Source: Rhizobiaceae bacterium
Lineage (GTDB): Bacteria > Pseudomonadota > Alphaproteobacteria > Rhizobiales > Rhizobiaceae
DNA: 64,000 bases
NCBI GenBank assembly: GCA_023953905.1
Contig: JAMLJA010000001.1
Coordinates: forward strand, 248,001 to 312,000
Reading direction: 5' to 3'
Within the stretch, counting starts at the first letter, position 1. Each line of letters opens with the position of its first letter. The notes below the pieces were generated by a model. It saw nothing but the letters and a program-made list of their open reading frames with translations, was not told where the DNA came from and did not search any database. The position numbers and the translations under genes were made by a program. This document shows, piece by piece, positions 16,412 through 24,371 of the stretch.

Positions 16412-17398
16412 TTACTGGGCAGGAGCTGGCGATGTCGTGTCCGTCGCAGGCGCCGGAGAAGCCGCTGCCGGCGCGGGCGAAGCCGCAGCCCCAGATCCAC
16501 CCGCAGCACCTTGCGGAACACTTCCGCTCGAATTGCGGAAGAACCGGAAGAACTCCGAATCGGGAGACAGCACCATCGTTGTTCCGTTCCCGTCGAGCGC
16601 ATGCGCATAGGCATTCATCGAGCGATAGAACTCGAAGAACTGCGGATCCCGCTGGAACGCATCGGCGAAGATGCCGTTTCGCGCGGCATCGCCTTCGCCT
16701 CGGGCGATTTCGGAATCGCGCTGTGCCTCGGCGACGATCTCCACGACCTCTCTGTCGGCGCGTGCGCGAATACGCTGCGCCGCCTCACGGCCTCGTGCGC
16801 GAAGACGCTCGGCTTCGGCGAGACGCTCTGCCTTCATGCGATCATAGGTTTGCTGGGAGACTTCGGCCGTCAGATCGGTGCGGCGGATACGGACATCTTC
16901 GACCTCCAGACCCAGCGATGTTGCATCGGGGCGCAACTGATCACGCACCTCCCGCATCATCGATGCGCGCTCTTCGGAGAGCGCTGCCTCGAAGCCACGC
17001 ACACCATAAACACGGCGCAAAGCTGCATCGAGACGGGTGCGCAGCCGTTGCTCGGCCAGATCGACGCTACCCGAAACCGTGGCCCGGAACACGCGAGGAT
17101 TGCTGATGCGGAACGCCACGAACGCGTCCACTTCGTAGAACTTACCGCCTGCGACCTGCACGCGGATGTCATCGAGATCAAACCGCATCACGCGATCCTC
17201 GATGATCTGAACGTTGTCAGCCTCGAAGATTCCGAACGGAGCCTTGAAGTAGATGCCGGGCTCGCTTTTCACGTCCACGATCTCGCCGAAGCGAAGCACG
17301 ATAGCCTGCTGACGCTCGTTCACGACGAAAATGGAAGAATACAGCAGCAAAAGCGCTGCTGCGATGACGACGACAATGATGGGAAGACGATTTGACAT
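16412..17398 (-). CDS. hflC: HflC, FtsH protease modulator (SPFH/band 7)
   Basis: 328 residues. One N-terminal membrane helix (about 5-25) is followed by the band-7 domain (FVVNERQQAIVLRFGEIVDV) and a long charged coiled coil rich in Ala, Arg and Glu (about 180-245). The last 45 residues are Ala/Pro/Ser-rich and low complexity. HflC and HflK form a periplasmic cage around the FtsH protease. The start overlaps the hflK stop by one base (TGATG). Confidence 0.94.
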   Translation of the reverse strand: MSNRLPIIVVVIAAALLLLYSSIFVVNERQQAIVLRFGEIVDVKSEPGIYFKAPFGIFEADNVQIIEDRVMRFDLDDIRVQVAGGKFYEVDAFVAFRISNPRVFRATVSGSVDLAEQRLRTRLDAALRRVYGVRGFEAALSEERASMMREVRDQLRPDATSLGLEVEDVRIRRTDLTAEVSQQTYDRMKAERLAEAERLRARGREAAQRIRARADREVVEIVAEAQRDSEIARGEGDAARNGIFADAFQRDPQFFEFYRSMNAYAHALDGNGTTMVLSPDSEFFRFFRNSSGSVPQGAAGGSGAAASPAPAAASPAPATDTTSPAPAQ

Positions 17399-18525
17399 CA
17401 GTTGCTTCCCTCAGTCTGGGTGCGCTTCTGGAGTTCCGGAAGCGGCAGATAAGGCACGACGCCCTGTCCGTTGCCCTGCTCCACGATAACCTTGTTGGAG
17501 TCGCGCAACACGCGCTCCATCGTCTCGAGATAGAGACGCTGACGGGTCACGTCAGGCGCTTTGGCATATTCGTCATAGACAGAGATAAAGCGCTGAGCTT
17601 CACCCTGGGCTTCCTGAACGACGCGATCCTTGTAGGCTGCCGCTTCTTCCCGGATCTGCGCGGCCTGACCACGGGCCTGACCAAGCTTCTGGTTGGAGTA
17701 TTGGTTCGATTCCTCCACGAAGCGGTCTTCGTCCTGCTCGGCTCGCTGCACTTCGTCGAACGCGTCAGCCACTTCACGCGGCGGCGCGGCATCCTCGATC
17801 GAAATCGCATTGACGCTCAAGCCGGCGCCATACTGGTCCAGTGTGGTCTGCACGATCCCGCGCACGTCATCCGCAATGCCCTGACGATCGTCTCGGAAAA
17901 TGTCCTGTGCGGGACGCCGGCCGACAGCCTCGCGCATCGCGCTTTCGGCTATCTGGCGCACCGTCTCGTCAGGCTGAGCCACATTGAAAAGATACGCGAC
18001 CGGATCGGACACCTGATAGGCGACCGAGAATTTCACATCGACGATGTTCTGATCTCCGGACAGCATCAGGCCGCTCGACGTGTTGCCTCGTGTTTCACCG
18101 ATATTGATGAGTTTCTCGGCGGTGTTGGCTTTTTCGACGGTCTCGATTGGCCACCAATGGAAATGAAGCCCTGGCTGAGACAGTTCCTGCTTTGGCTTAC
18201 CGAAGCGAAGTTCCACCGCGATCTCATCGGGCTGAACCGTGTAGACCGATTGGAATATCCAGAAGCCGACCAGCACCAGTCCGATGACACCGAACAGCGC
18301 AGGGTTTGCGATACCCCCCGAACTGCCACCGCCGCCACCACCTGGCAGCACGCGCCTCAGCCGATCCTGACCGCTCTTGATGATATCTTCCAGTCCGGGT
18401 GGGGTGCCTTGCGGTCCCTTGGGTGCGCGTGGAGGCTGGCCCCACGGACCCTGACCATTGCCGTTTCCATTCCCGCCGCCTCCCCATGGGCCGCCGCTGC
18501 CGCCGCTCTGATTATTCCAGGGCAT
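17398..18525 (-). CDS. hflK: HflK, FtsH protease modulator (SPFH/band 7)
   Basis: 375 residues. The first 75 are rich in Gly, Asn and Pro (MPWNNQSGGSGGPWGGGG), as is usual for HflK on the cytoplasmic side. A membrane helix follows at about 78-98, then the band-7 domain (QPDEIAVELRFGKP) and a coiled-coil region (about 255-300). It partners HflC in controlling FtsH. It is the first gene of the hflKC-DUF2065-degP cluster and has a good candidate promoter at 18582-18610. Confidence 0.94.
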   Translation of the reverse strand: MPWNNQSGGSGGPWGGGGNGNGNGQGPWGQPPRAPKGPQGTPPGLEDIIKSGQDRLRRVLPGGGGGGSSGGIANPALFGVIGLVLVGFWIFQSVYTVQPDEIAVELRFGKPKQELSQPGLHFHWWPIETVEKANTAEKLINIGETRGNTSSGLMLSGDQNIVDVKFSVAYQVSDPVAYLFNVAQPDETVRQIAESAMREAVGRRPAQDIFRDDRQGIADDVRGIVQTTLDQYGAGLSVNAISIEDAAPPREVADAFDEVQRAEQDEDRFVEESNQYSNQKLGQARGQAAQIREEAAAYKDRVVQEAQGEAQRFISVYDEYAKAPDVTRQRLYLETMERVLRDSNKVIVEQGNGQGVVPYLPLPELQKRTQTEGSN

Positions 18526-18581
18526 AAAGGTCCTTTCGGATTCAACTCCCGCCCGCCAGACGCGGGCCCGCCATCCGTCTC

Positions 18582-18610
18582 TCTATAGGGACGCGCAGCT
18601 ATGCTTTCAA
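18582..18610 (-). promoter_or_regulatory. Predicted promoter of hflK (heat-shock-like)
   Basis: Minus strand: TTGAAA (18605-18610), 17 bases, TATAGA (18582-18587). The wider -10 reads CCCTATAGA and the -35 GTTGAAA, so it also fits an RpoH-type pattern (TTGAAA-N14-CCCTATA). It lies 57 bases before the hflK ATG. Confidence 0.55.
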
Positions 18611-18668
18611 CGCGCCGAGGCGACGGCAAGCTCATTTGCCGGTTCGCGATGCCTCATACAAGTGCATT

Positions 18669-19190
18669 TCAGCGCGACAAACCGCGCCTCCTGTAGACAA
18701 CATGGCGTGTGGGATGGCTATCTTTCTCGCCGGCAGGCACATCCTCCGAGGTGACAGCCTCCCAGGATACGGGATCAATTGCCGGAAAACGGGCATCGCC
18801 TTCGACATCAGCCAGCACATGCGTCACATGCAACTCATCGGCGAGATCGATCGCCTGCGCATATATTTCTCCACCCCCGATCACGCAGATTTCATCCACT
18901 TTGCCCGCCTCATGGGCTGTGTTCCGGGCCAGTGAGATCGCTTCTTCGAGAGAATGCGCGACGATGGCGCCGTCATCCTGGAAATCCGGATTGCGGGTAA
19001 CGACGATATTGGCCCTCCCCGGCAGCGGCCGCCTGGGAAAGCTCTGCCAGGTCTTGCGCCCCATCACCACGGGCTTTCCCATTGTCGCGGCCTTGAAACG
19101 GCGCATGTCGGTCGACAGCCGCCACGGCAGATCGCCGTCACGCCCAATAATGCCGTTTCGTGAGATAGCGACGTGAATGACGATCTTCAT
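18669..19190 (-). CDS. folA: Dihydrofolate reductase
   Basis: 173 residues. Conserved blocks: VAISRNGIIGRDGDLPWRLS, VVMGRKTWQSFPRRPLPGR and VIGGGEIYAQAI. It reduces dihydrofolate with NADPH, restoring the folate oxidised by thymidylate synthase, whose gene thyA lies 72 bases upstream on the same strand. The thyA-folA pair is probably one transcript. The acidic active-site residue at the LPW(R)LSTDM helix is present as Asp28. Length is normal. Confidence 0.95.
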   Translation of the reverse strand: MKIVIHVAISRNGIIGRDGDLPWRLSTDMRRFKAATMGKPVVMGRKTWQSFPRRPLPGRANIVVTRNPDFQDDGAIVAHSLEEAISLARNTAHEAGKVDEICVIGGGEIYAQAIDLADELHVTHVLADVEGDARFPAIDPVSWEAVTSEDVPAGEKDSHPTRHVVYRRRGLSR

Positions 19191-19262
19191 GAACTCGCTG
19201 CCTCGAACTGACTGTGCATCGCGCGATATGTTTTCGCGTTGCCTCGCAAGCGGAAGAACGCC

Positions 19263-20057
19263 CTATACCGCTATGGGAGCCTTGATCGTCGCATCGGCAA
19301 CATAATCTTCGAGCCTGAAGTCCTCGTAGCGGAATGCGAACAGATCCGTCACATCGGGATTGATCCACATTATCGGCAACGCCTTGGGCGTGCGCTTCAA
19401 CTGCTCGCGCGCCTGTTCGAAATGGTTCGAATACAAATGCGCGTCGCCAAGAGTGTGCACGAAATCGCCAGGCTTCAGTCCCGTCACCTGCGCCACCATC
19501 ATGGTGAGCAGCGCGTAAGAGGCGATGTTGAACGGAACGCCAAGAAATATATCGGCCGATCGCTGATAGAGCTGGCATGAAAGCCGACCTTCCGAGACGT
19601 AGAACTGGAACAGACAATGGCAGGGCGGCAGCGCCATCTGATCCACTTCAGCGGGGTTCCAGGCGGACACGATCAAACGTCGGGAATGAGGATTCTTGCG
19701 TATCTGTATGAGAAGATTCGCGATCTGGTCGATCTCGCCGCCATCTTCTGCTGGCCACGAACGCCACTGCTTGCCGTAAACCGGGCCAAGTTCGCCATTG
19801 GCGTCGGCCCATTCGTCCCAGATCGTGACGCCATTGTCGTTGAGATATTTGATGTTGGTGTCGCCAGCCAGAAACCACAGCAGTTCGTGAATGATCGACT
19901 TCAGATGCAGTTTCTTGGTGGTGAGCACCGGAAAGCCCTGTGCCAAGTCAAATCGCATCTGGTAGCCGAACACGCCGCGCGTTCCGGTACCGGTCCTGTC
20001 GGGCCGGTCGGAGCCGTTTTCGAGCACATGGCGAAGCAGATCAAGATATTGGCGCAT
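19263..20057 (-). CDS. thyA: Thymidylate synthase
   Basis: 264 residues from the ATG at 20057. The active-site cysteine is in [63 protein letters not shown] and the C-terminal IKAPIAV are all canonical. It methylates dUMP to dTMP with methylene-tetrahydrofolate, giving dihydrofolate for FolA. The open frame extends upstream to 20180 but [15 protein letters not shown] is the family start. It is divergent from ssrA. Confidence 0.97.
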   Translation of the reverse strand: MRQYLDLLRHVLENGSDRPDRTGTGTRGVFGYQMRFDLAQGFPVLTTKKLHLKSIIHELLWFLAGDTNIKYLNDNGVTIWDEWADANGELGPVYGKQWRSWPAEDGGEIDQIANLLIQIRKNPHSRRLIVSAWNPAEVDQMALPPCHCLFQFYVSEGRLSCQLYQRSADIFLGVPFNIASYALLTMMVAQVTGLKPGDFVHTLGDAHLYSNHFEQAREQLKRTPKALPIMWINPDVTDLFAFRYEDFRLEDYVADATIKAPIAV

Positions 20058-20173
20058 GGGTCCGTCGAGTCGATTGAAGTCATCATATAGGAGATTTGAC
20101 GGCGCGACACACCCGCATTGCCTGTGGATAGCGGTAGCTGCGATACCTCCTGCGAAACGATGTGCGCGTGCCC

Positions 20174-20202
20174 TTCCCAATGCGCGGCAAACTCCCTATA
20201 TT
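20174..20202 (+). promoter_or_regulatory. Predicted promoter of ssrA
   Basis: TTCCCA (20174-20179), 17-base spacer, TATATT (20197-20202), about ten bases before the start of the permuted tmRNA precursor. The -10 is strong, the -35 weak. Confidence 0.45.
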
Positions 20203-20214
20203 CGATCCGTCAGC

Positions 20215-20525
20215 TTGTCTGACTATGGCGATAAACGGCCGATGAAATAAGCCATTCGGACCCGGGGGCGGTACCCGGCGCCTCCACCATAAGCTGCTGT
20301 TCTGCGGCAGTTTTTGATGGGGGCGAAATAGGATCGACGAGGGTGTAAAGATCGGACTTTTGCCCGGCATAGTACCACCGTTATCGGGCTAAACCTGTAG
20401 TTGCAAACGACAACTATGCTGAGGCACGTCTCGCTGCTTAATGCAGTGCGATAGTCTCGAATCAAGCCCTAGAGGTTAGCACTTCTAGGCGGGGCTCGGA
20501 GGCGCCTGGCAACAGAAGCCTCCAC
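20215..20525 (+). ncRNA. ssrA: tmRNA, permuted two-piece form
   Basis: The acceptor piece comes first: a T-arm-like GGACCCGGGGGCGGTACCCG leads into GCGCCTCCACCA, whose CCA ends at 20289. A loop of about 29 bases is normally cut out. The coding piece starts at GGGGGCGAAATAGG (20319), which can pair with CGCCTCC to form the acceptor stem. The tag frame is 20403-20441: ANDNYAEARLAA then TAA, starting at the resume codon GCA. The 3' part ends near GGCAACAGAAGCC. This gene order is diagnostic of alphaproteobacteria. The RNA rescues stalled ribosomes and tags the peptide for ClpXP. Exact ends are estimates. Confidence 0.95.
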
Positions 20526-20620
20526 TTCCCTCCCCAACAAGTATCCAGATCCTCGATTGCGCGCGTCATGCGAGCGGAAGGATCAGTAACGACGCTTCAG
20601 CACCATTCCAGAGGCCAATC

Positions 20621-21160
20621 ATGTCACGTCGATTTTTTGTTCTCACAGGCGGACCCGGCGCCGGCAAGACAACCGCTCTTGAGCGCATCGGCGCGAAGGG
20701 TCATGCCGTGACGACCGAGGCTGGTCGCGCCATCATTCAGGATCAGTCGGCAATCGACGGCCCCGCGCTACCATGGAAGGATCCCTCCATCTTCGCCGAA
20801 CAAATGCTCGCCTGGGAGATGCGCAGCCATGCCCTCGCCCGCGACAATGCCGGCCTCACCTTCTTCGATCGTGGCGTTCCCGACATCATCGGCTATCTGC
20901 GGTTGTCCGGCTTGCCGGTCCCGATGCATGTCGAGCGGGCCGCGGAACGATACCGCTACAATCGTCGCGTGTTCATTTTCCCGCCCTGGCGCGAGATCTT
21001 CCGCCCGGATGAGCAGCGCAGGCAGGATTTTACGGAAGCGGAACGCACGTTCGAGTTCATGCGCGAAGCTTATCGCGATGTCGAATACCAGTGTGTCGAG
21101 GTTCCGATCGCCTCGCCAGATGAGCGCATTCGCTTCATCATCCAGAACGCGGATCACTGA
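20621..21160 (+). CDS. Small P-loop ATPase/kinase (AAA_28 type)
   Basis: 179 residues. Walker A is FVLTGGPGAGKTTALERI (residues 6-23). TEAGRAIIQDQ, FFDRGVPDIIGYL and FIFPPWREIFRPDEQRRQ follow, matching the AAA_28 predicted ATPase family, which looks like a nucleoside-kinase-type fold. Function is not known from sequence; a small-molecule or nucleotide kinase role is possible. It stands alone, 95 bases after ssrA on the same strand and convergent with the MFS transporter gene. Confidence 0.85.
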   Translation: MSRRFFVLTGGPGAGKTTALERIGAKGHAVTTEAGRAIIQDQSAIDGPALPWKDPSIFAEQMLAWEMRSHALARDNAGLTFFDRGVPDIIGYLRLSGLPVPMHVERAAERYRYNRRVFIFPPWREIFRPDEQRRQDFTEAERTFEFMREAYRDVEYQCVEVPIASPDERIRFIIQNADH

Positions 21161-21203
21161 AATAGAGGGGACCCGCGCCAAAGGCACAGGCCCTTTCGAT
21201 CAT

Positions 21204-22418
21204 TTATTCGGCCGCAGCAGGCTCAAGCCCCGGTGCGGTACGTGTTCTACGCAATGTCACCGCGGTCAGAGCCAACGCCATTGCGGAGCAGGTCGCGATA
21301 CCGGTGACCATTGGAATTGGTGTCCCGTTGGCAAAAAACCCGCTGATGGCCATGGCAGTCACGCCGGTCACCATATGGATCGTTCCCATCAGTGCCGAGG
21401 CCGTCCCGGCGATTGCGCCCTGCTCATCCATGGCGAGCACGGACGTCGTCGGAATGACGAGACCAAGAAACCCATACCCGAAAAACAGCAAGACGGCCAT
21501 GAAGGTCAGCGAGTCCACTCCGCTTATCATCACCGCAAATAGTGACAGCATCACCGTTGCGAAGCCGATAACCGCGACCCGCACCACCGACCGCAGCCCG
21601 AAGCGCTGCGCGGCCCATCCGCTGGCCTGCGAGACCGTGAAGAATGAGATTGCATTCACTGAAAAGTAGAGGCTGTAGACGGATGGCGACATGCCATAGT
21701 GGTCGATGATCACGAATGAGGAGTTCGCCAGATAGACAAAGAAGCTGGCCAGCGCGAGGCCGCCGATCAATGACAGTCCAAGGAAGTTCCTGTCGCGCAA
21801 GAGCCTGCGATAGCCACCCCATGCCGAAGTGAACGTGCTGGCGCCACGCATATGCGCAGGACGCGTTTCCTTCAGTCCGACCATGAGCAGAACGAAGCCC
21901 AGAACGGCGGCAATCGTCACCGCCCAGAAAACGGCGCGCCAGCCGAAGGCTTCGATGATGAAGCTGCCTGTCAGCGGCGCCAGAATCGGCGATACACTGA
22001 AGACGAGCATAAGCAGCGACATCAGTTTTGCCGCCTCCGGCCCTGTATGCAGGTCGCGCACGATCGCACGCGGCACGACCATACCGGTGCTGGCACCAAG
22101 TCCCTGGATCAACCTGAAGAAGATCAGCCAACTGACAGTCGGCGAAAGCGCCGCGCCGATGCTGGCCAGCGCGAAGACGATAAGCCCGCCATATAGGACG
22201 GGCTTGCGTCCATGCATGTCGGCCAGCGGGCCGACTAGGAGCGGCCCGACCGCAAAAGACAGGAACACCACGACAAGACTCATCTGAACGGCGATGTCGG
22301 ATGCCCCGAGATCCGCGCCGATGGTCGGAAGTGCCGGCAGATACATGTCAATTGCAAACGGACCGATTGCCGAAACAAGCCCAAGCACAATCGCATAGCG
22401 GAGATAATTGGTGCGCAT
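21204..22418 (-). CDS. Bcr/CflA-type drug efflux MFS transporter
   Basis: 404 residues with about twelve membrane helices. AIDMYLPALPTIGADLG in helix 1, GPLADMHGRKPVLYGG (motif A) and RLIQGLGASTGMVVPRAIVRDL are characteristic of the Bcr/CflA subfamily of 12-helix drug:proton antiporters. The start is the ATG at 22418. An upstream ATG at 22466 lacks similarity. It is divergent from a TetR regulator with overlapping predicted promoters, so TetR control is likely. The substrate cannot be told. Confidence 0.92.
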   Translation of the reverse strand: MRTNYLRYAIVLGLVSAIGPFAIDMYLPALPTIGADLGASDIAVQMSLVVVFLSFAVGPLLVGPLADMHGRKPVLYGGLIVFALASIGAALSPTVSWLIFFRLIQGLGASTGMVVPRAIVRDLHTGPEAAKLMSLLMLVFSVSPILAPLTGSFIIEAFGWRAVFWAVTIAAVLGFVLLMVGLKETRPAHMRGASTFTSAWGGYRRLLRDRNFLGLSLIGGLALASFFVYLANSSFVIIDHYGMSPSVYSLYFSVNAISFFTVSQASGWAAQRFGLRSVVRVAVIGFATVMLSLFAVMISGVDSLTFMAVLLFFGYGFLGLVIPTTSVLAMDEQGAIAGTASALMGTIHMVTGVTAMAISGFFANGTPIPMVTGIATCSAMALALTAVTLRRTRTAPGLEPAAAE

Positions 22419-22550
22419 CACTGTTCTCTTGCATGGTGTGCTTGATGTCATACTCGCATGCGGCAAGGAACGCTTCGACCGCTACGCTTCCGACACAGAA
22501 ATCGCCGGCGTCACTTGACGACTGCGCCTGACTATCAAGAACTGGCCATA

Positions 22551-22592
22551 TTTTTAGACGCAGTTGTCAAAATCGTCAATCACGTCTATACA
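22551..22592. promoter_or_regulatory. Overlapping divergent promoters and possible TetR operator
   Basis: Plus strand: TTGTCA (22564-22569), 17 bases, TATACA (22587-22592), leading to TetR at 22600. Minus strand: TTGACG (22574-22579), 17 bases, TAAAAA (22551-22556), leading to the MFS gene. The inverted repeat TAGACG (22555-22560) / CGTCTA (22583-22588) spans both, a possible operator. The promoters are well formed; the operator is inference. Confidence 0.5.
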
Positions 22593-22599
22593 AAAATAG

Positions 22600-23262
22600 A
22601 TGTCTACTGCCATTTCTACCGACATAAATGCCTCGCGCGGTCACGACGCGAAACGGCGCTCCATTGTTGAAGCAGCCGCTTCCGTCTTTTGTCGGGAGGG
22701 CTTTGGCGGCGCCAATATCGACATGATCGCAGCCGAAGCCGGGGTGTCGCGCCAGACCATCTATAATCACCATGGCGACAAGGAAAGCTTGTTCACCTTT
22801 GTCTTGAGCGAACTGACAGAGCGAATGAACACCGGGATTTTTCGCGTTCTCGGCACGTTTCCGGAAAATCCGGTTGATCTGCAGGCCGAACTCACAGCCT
22901 TTGCCGTTCGGATGTTTGAAAATTGCGTGTGCAATCGCGACGGCAAGTTTCTGCGCAAGCTCATACAAAGTGAGGGCGACCGCTATCCTGAGCTGTTTGC
23001 GACATGGCTCCGGGATGGACCCGCGCGAACGACAAGTGGACTGGCCGCGCGATTCGCGCGACTGGCGTTGCAAGGGCTGCTCGACATAACGGACCCGGAC
23101 GTTGCGGCACGGCAATTCATGGCGCTCGTCCGCGCTGATCTTGAACCCGGACTGACTGTCGGAATGAACGCATGCGGTGCCGAGGTCGAGAAGTCGGCGG
23201 CGAACGGCGTCAAGGCGTTCCTGCGCATCTACGGCAAGCGGCACCCGCCGAGCACGTCTTAG
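22600..23262 (+). CDS. TetR family transcriptional regulator
   Basis: 220 residues. The N-terminal helix-turn-helix is standard (RRSIVEAAASVFCREGFGGA, then IAAEAGVSRQTIYNHHGDKE). The C-terminal ligand domain resembles the AefR/TetR_C_7 type (KFLRKLIQSEGDRYPELFA). It probably represses itself and the divergent Bcr/CflA exporter in the absence of a drug-like ligand. The ATG at 22600 has no Shine-Dalgarno sequence and lies seven or eight bases after a near-consensus -10, so the mRNA may be leaderless. Confidence 0.92.
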   Translation: MSTAISTDINASRGHDAKRRSIVEAAASVFCREGFGGANIDMIAAEAGVSRQTIYNHHGDKESLFTFVLSELTERMNTGIFRVLGTFPENPVDLQAELTAFAVRMFENCVCNRDGKFLRKLIQSEGDRYPELFATWLRDGPARTTSGLAARFARLALQGLLDITDPDVAARQFMALVRADLEPGLTVGMNACGAEVEKSAANGVKAFLRIYGKRHPPSTS

Positions 23263-23401
23263 TGTCGTAGGCTCATTCCCAGTGCAAATCTTCGTGTGAA
23301 GGTGGCCAGAGCGCCGTGGCGCATTATCTGCGGTTTACCTCGCCAACAAGCTTGGTTAGACGTAAGATGCGAATCTGCAGGCGGGCACCGCGCGAAAAGA
23401 C

Positions 23402-23926
23402 ATGGCCGAAGACCATTTGAGATACGATATTCTGGTTCAGGAGGCATTGCGCGGCGTCATGCGCAAGGTGCTGACGGAAGTGTCGCGCACCGGATTGCCG
23501 GGAAACCATCATTTCTTCATCACCTTCCTGACGGGCGCACCCGGCGTGCGTGTGTCGAGCCGGCTGCGCGAACGCTACCCCGAGCAGATGACGATCGTAC
23601 TTCAGTTCCAGTATTGGGACCTCAAGGTAACTGAGACCGGTTTCGAGGTAGGACTGTCCTTTTCCGATGTGCCGGAAAAGCTCGAAATCCCCTTCTCGGC
23701 CGTTCGTGGATTTTACGATCCTTCGACAAATTTCGAGCTGGAGTTCGATGCACGCGCCGAGGAATCGCTTTCCGCGACACCAATCGAGCCGCCGGTCAAG
23801 CTGGAAGCTGTGCCGAAGACGCCGACGGAGCCCAAGGCCGAATCCCCGAAGGACGGCGAAGAGTCCAAGCCTGCCGGAGAGAAGAGCGCCGACGTCGTGT
23901 CTCTGGACGCTTTCCGCAAGAAGTAG
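23402..23926 (+). CDS. sspB: SspB-alpha, ClpXP adaptor
   Basis: 174 residues. The folded SspB domain (about 5-120: LRYDILVQEALRGVMRKVL, LPGNHHFFITFLTGAPGV, QFQYWDLKVTETGFEVGLSF) is followed by a disordered Pro/Glu/Lys linker and a short C-terminal tail DVVSLDAFRKK, the ClpX-binding (XB) module. It carries ssrA-tagged proteins to ClpXP. The tmRNA gene lies 3 kb upstream. The next gene (DUF4169) starts two bases after the stop, and an RHH gene overlaps that, so the three form an operon. Confidence 0.93.
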   Translation: MAEDHLRYDILVQEALRGVMRKVLTEVSRTGLPGNHHFFITFLTGAPGVRVSSRLRERYPEQMTIVLQFQYWDLKVTETGFEVGLSFSDVPEKLEIPFSAVRGFYDPSTNFELEFDARAEESLSATPIEPPVKLEAVPKTPTEPKAESPKDGEESKPAGEKSADVVSLDAFRKK

Positions 23927-23928
23927 CC

Positions 23929-24132
23929 ATGGGCGACGTGGTCAATCTGCGCATGGCGCGCAAGCAGAAGGCTCGCGCCGGGCGCGAAAAGCTGGCCACA
24001 GAAAACCGCGTGAACCACGGTCGCAGCAAGTCTGACAGGGTTTTGCAGGAACAGATCGACGCGCGTGAAAAGGCGCGGCTGGATGCCCATCGTCGCGAGG
24101 TTGCGCCCGACAGCGGCAGTCTGAAGGATTGA
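23929..24132 (+). CDS. DUF4169 family small basic protein
   Basis: 67 residues, very rich in Lys, Arg and Glu, with the DUF4169 pattern VVNLRMARKQKARAGREKLA and DRVLQEQIDAREKARLDAHR. It is probably a single long helix. Function unknown. It sits between sspB (two bases before) and the RHH gene (TTGA overlap), an arrangement I believe is common in Rhizobiales. Its charge and helix content suggest a nucleic-acid or protein-binding role, which is inference only. Confidence 0.85.
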   Translation: MGDVVNLRMARKQKARAGREKLATENRVNHGRSKSDRVLQEQIDAREKARLDAHRREVAPDSGSLKD

Positions 24133-24353
24133 GCGTTGTCGTCAAAAGATCAGTGACGATCCGCGGTCATCGAACGAGTATTTCACTCGAACAGCCATTT
24201 TTCGACGAGCTCGGAGCAATCGCTCTATCCCGCAACATGCCCCTTGCCGCTCTGATATCCGAGATCGATGACGCCCGCCCTCCGGAAGCGAATCTGTCCG
24301 CTGCGATTCGCGTCTACGTGCTGGACTGGGTTAAATCACACAGGTCCGGCTAA
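24129..24353 (+). CDS. Ribbon-helix-helix domain protein
   Basis: 74 residues starting with TTG, overlapping the DUF4169 stop (TTGA). KRSVTIRGHRTSISLEQPFF, then a helix pair FDELGAIALSRNMPLAALIS, is the RHH_4 pattern (PF13467-like). RHH proteins dimerise and bind DNA through the N-terminal strand, or act as antitoxins; no toxin is nearby. It may regulate its own operon. The short length and overlap support a real third gene. It is convergent with the AsmA-like gene, 18 bases apart. Confidence 0.82.
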   Translation: MSVVVKRSVTIRGHRTSISLEQPFFDELGAIALSRNMPLAALISEIDDARPPEANLSAAIRVYVLDWVKSHRSG

Positions 24354-24371
24354 CCCTCGCCAAGGGAAACG

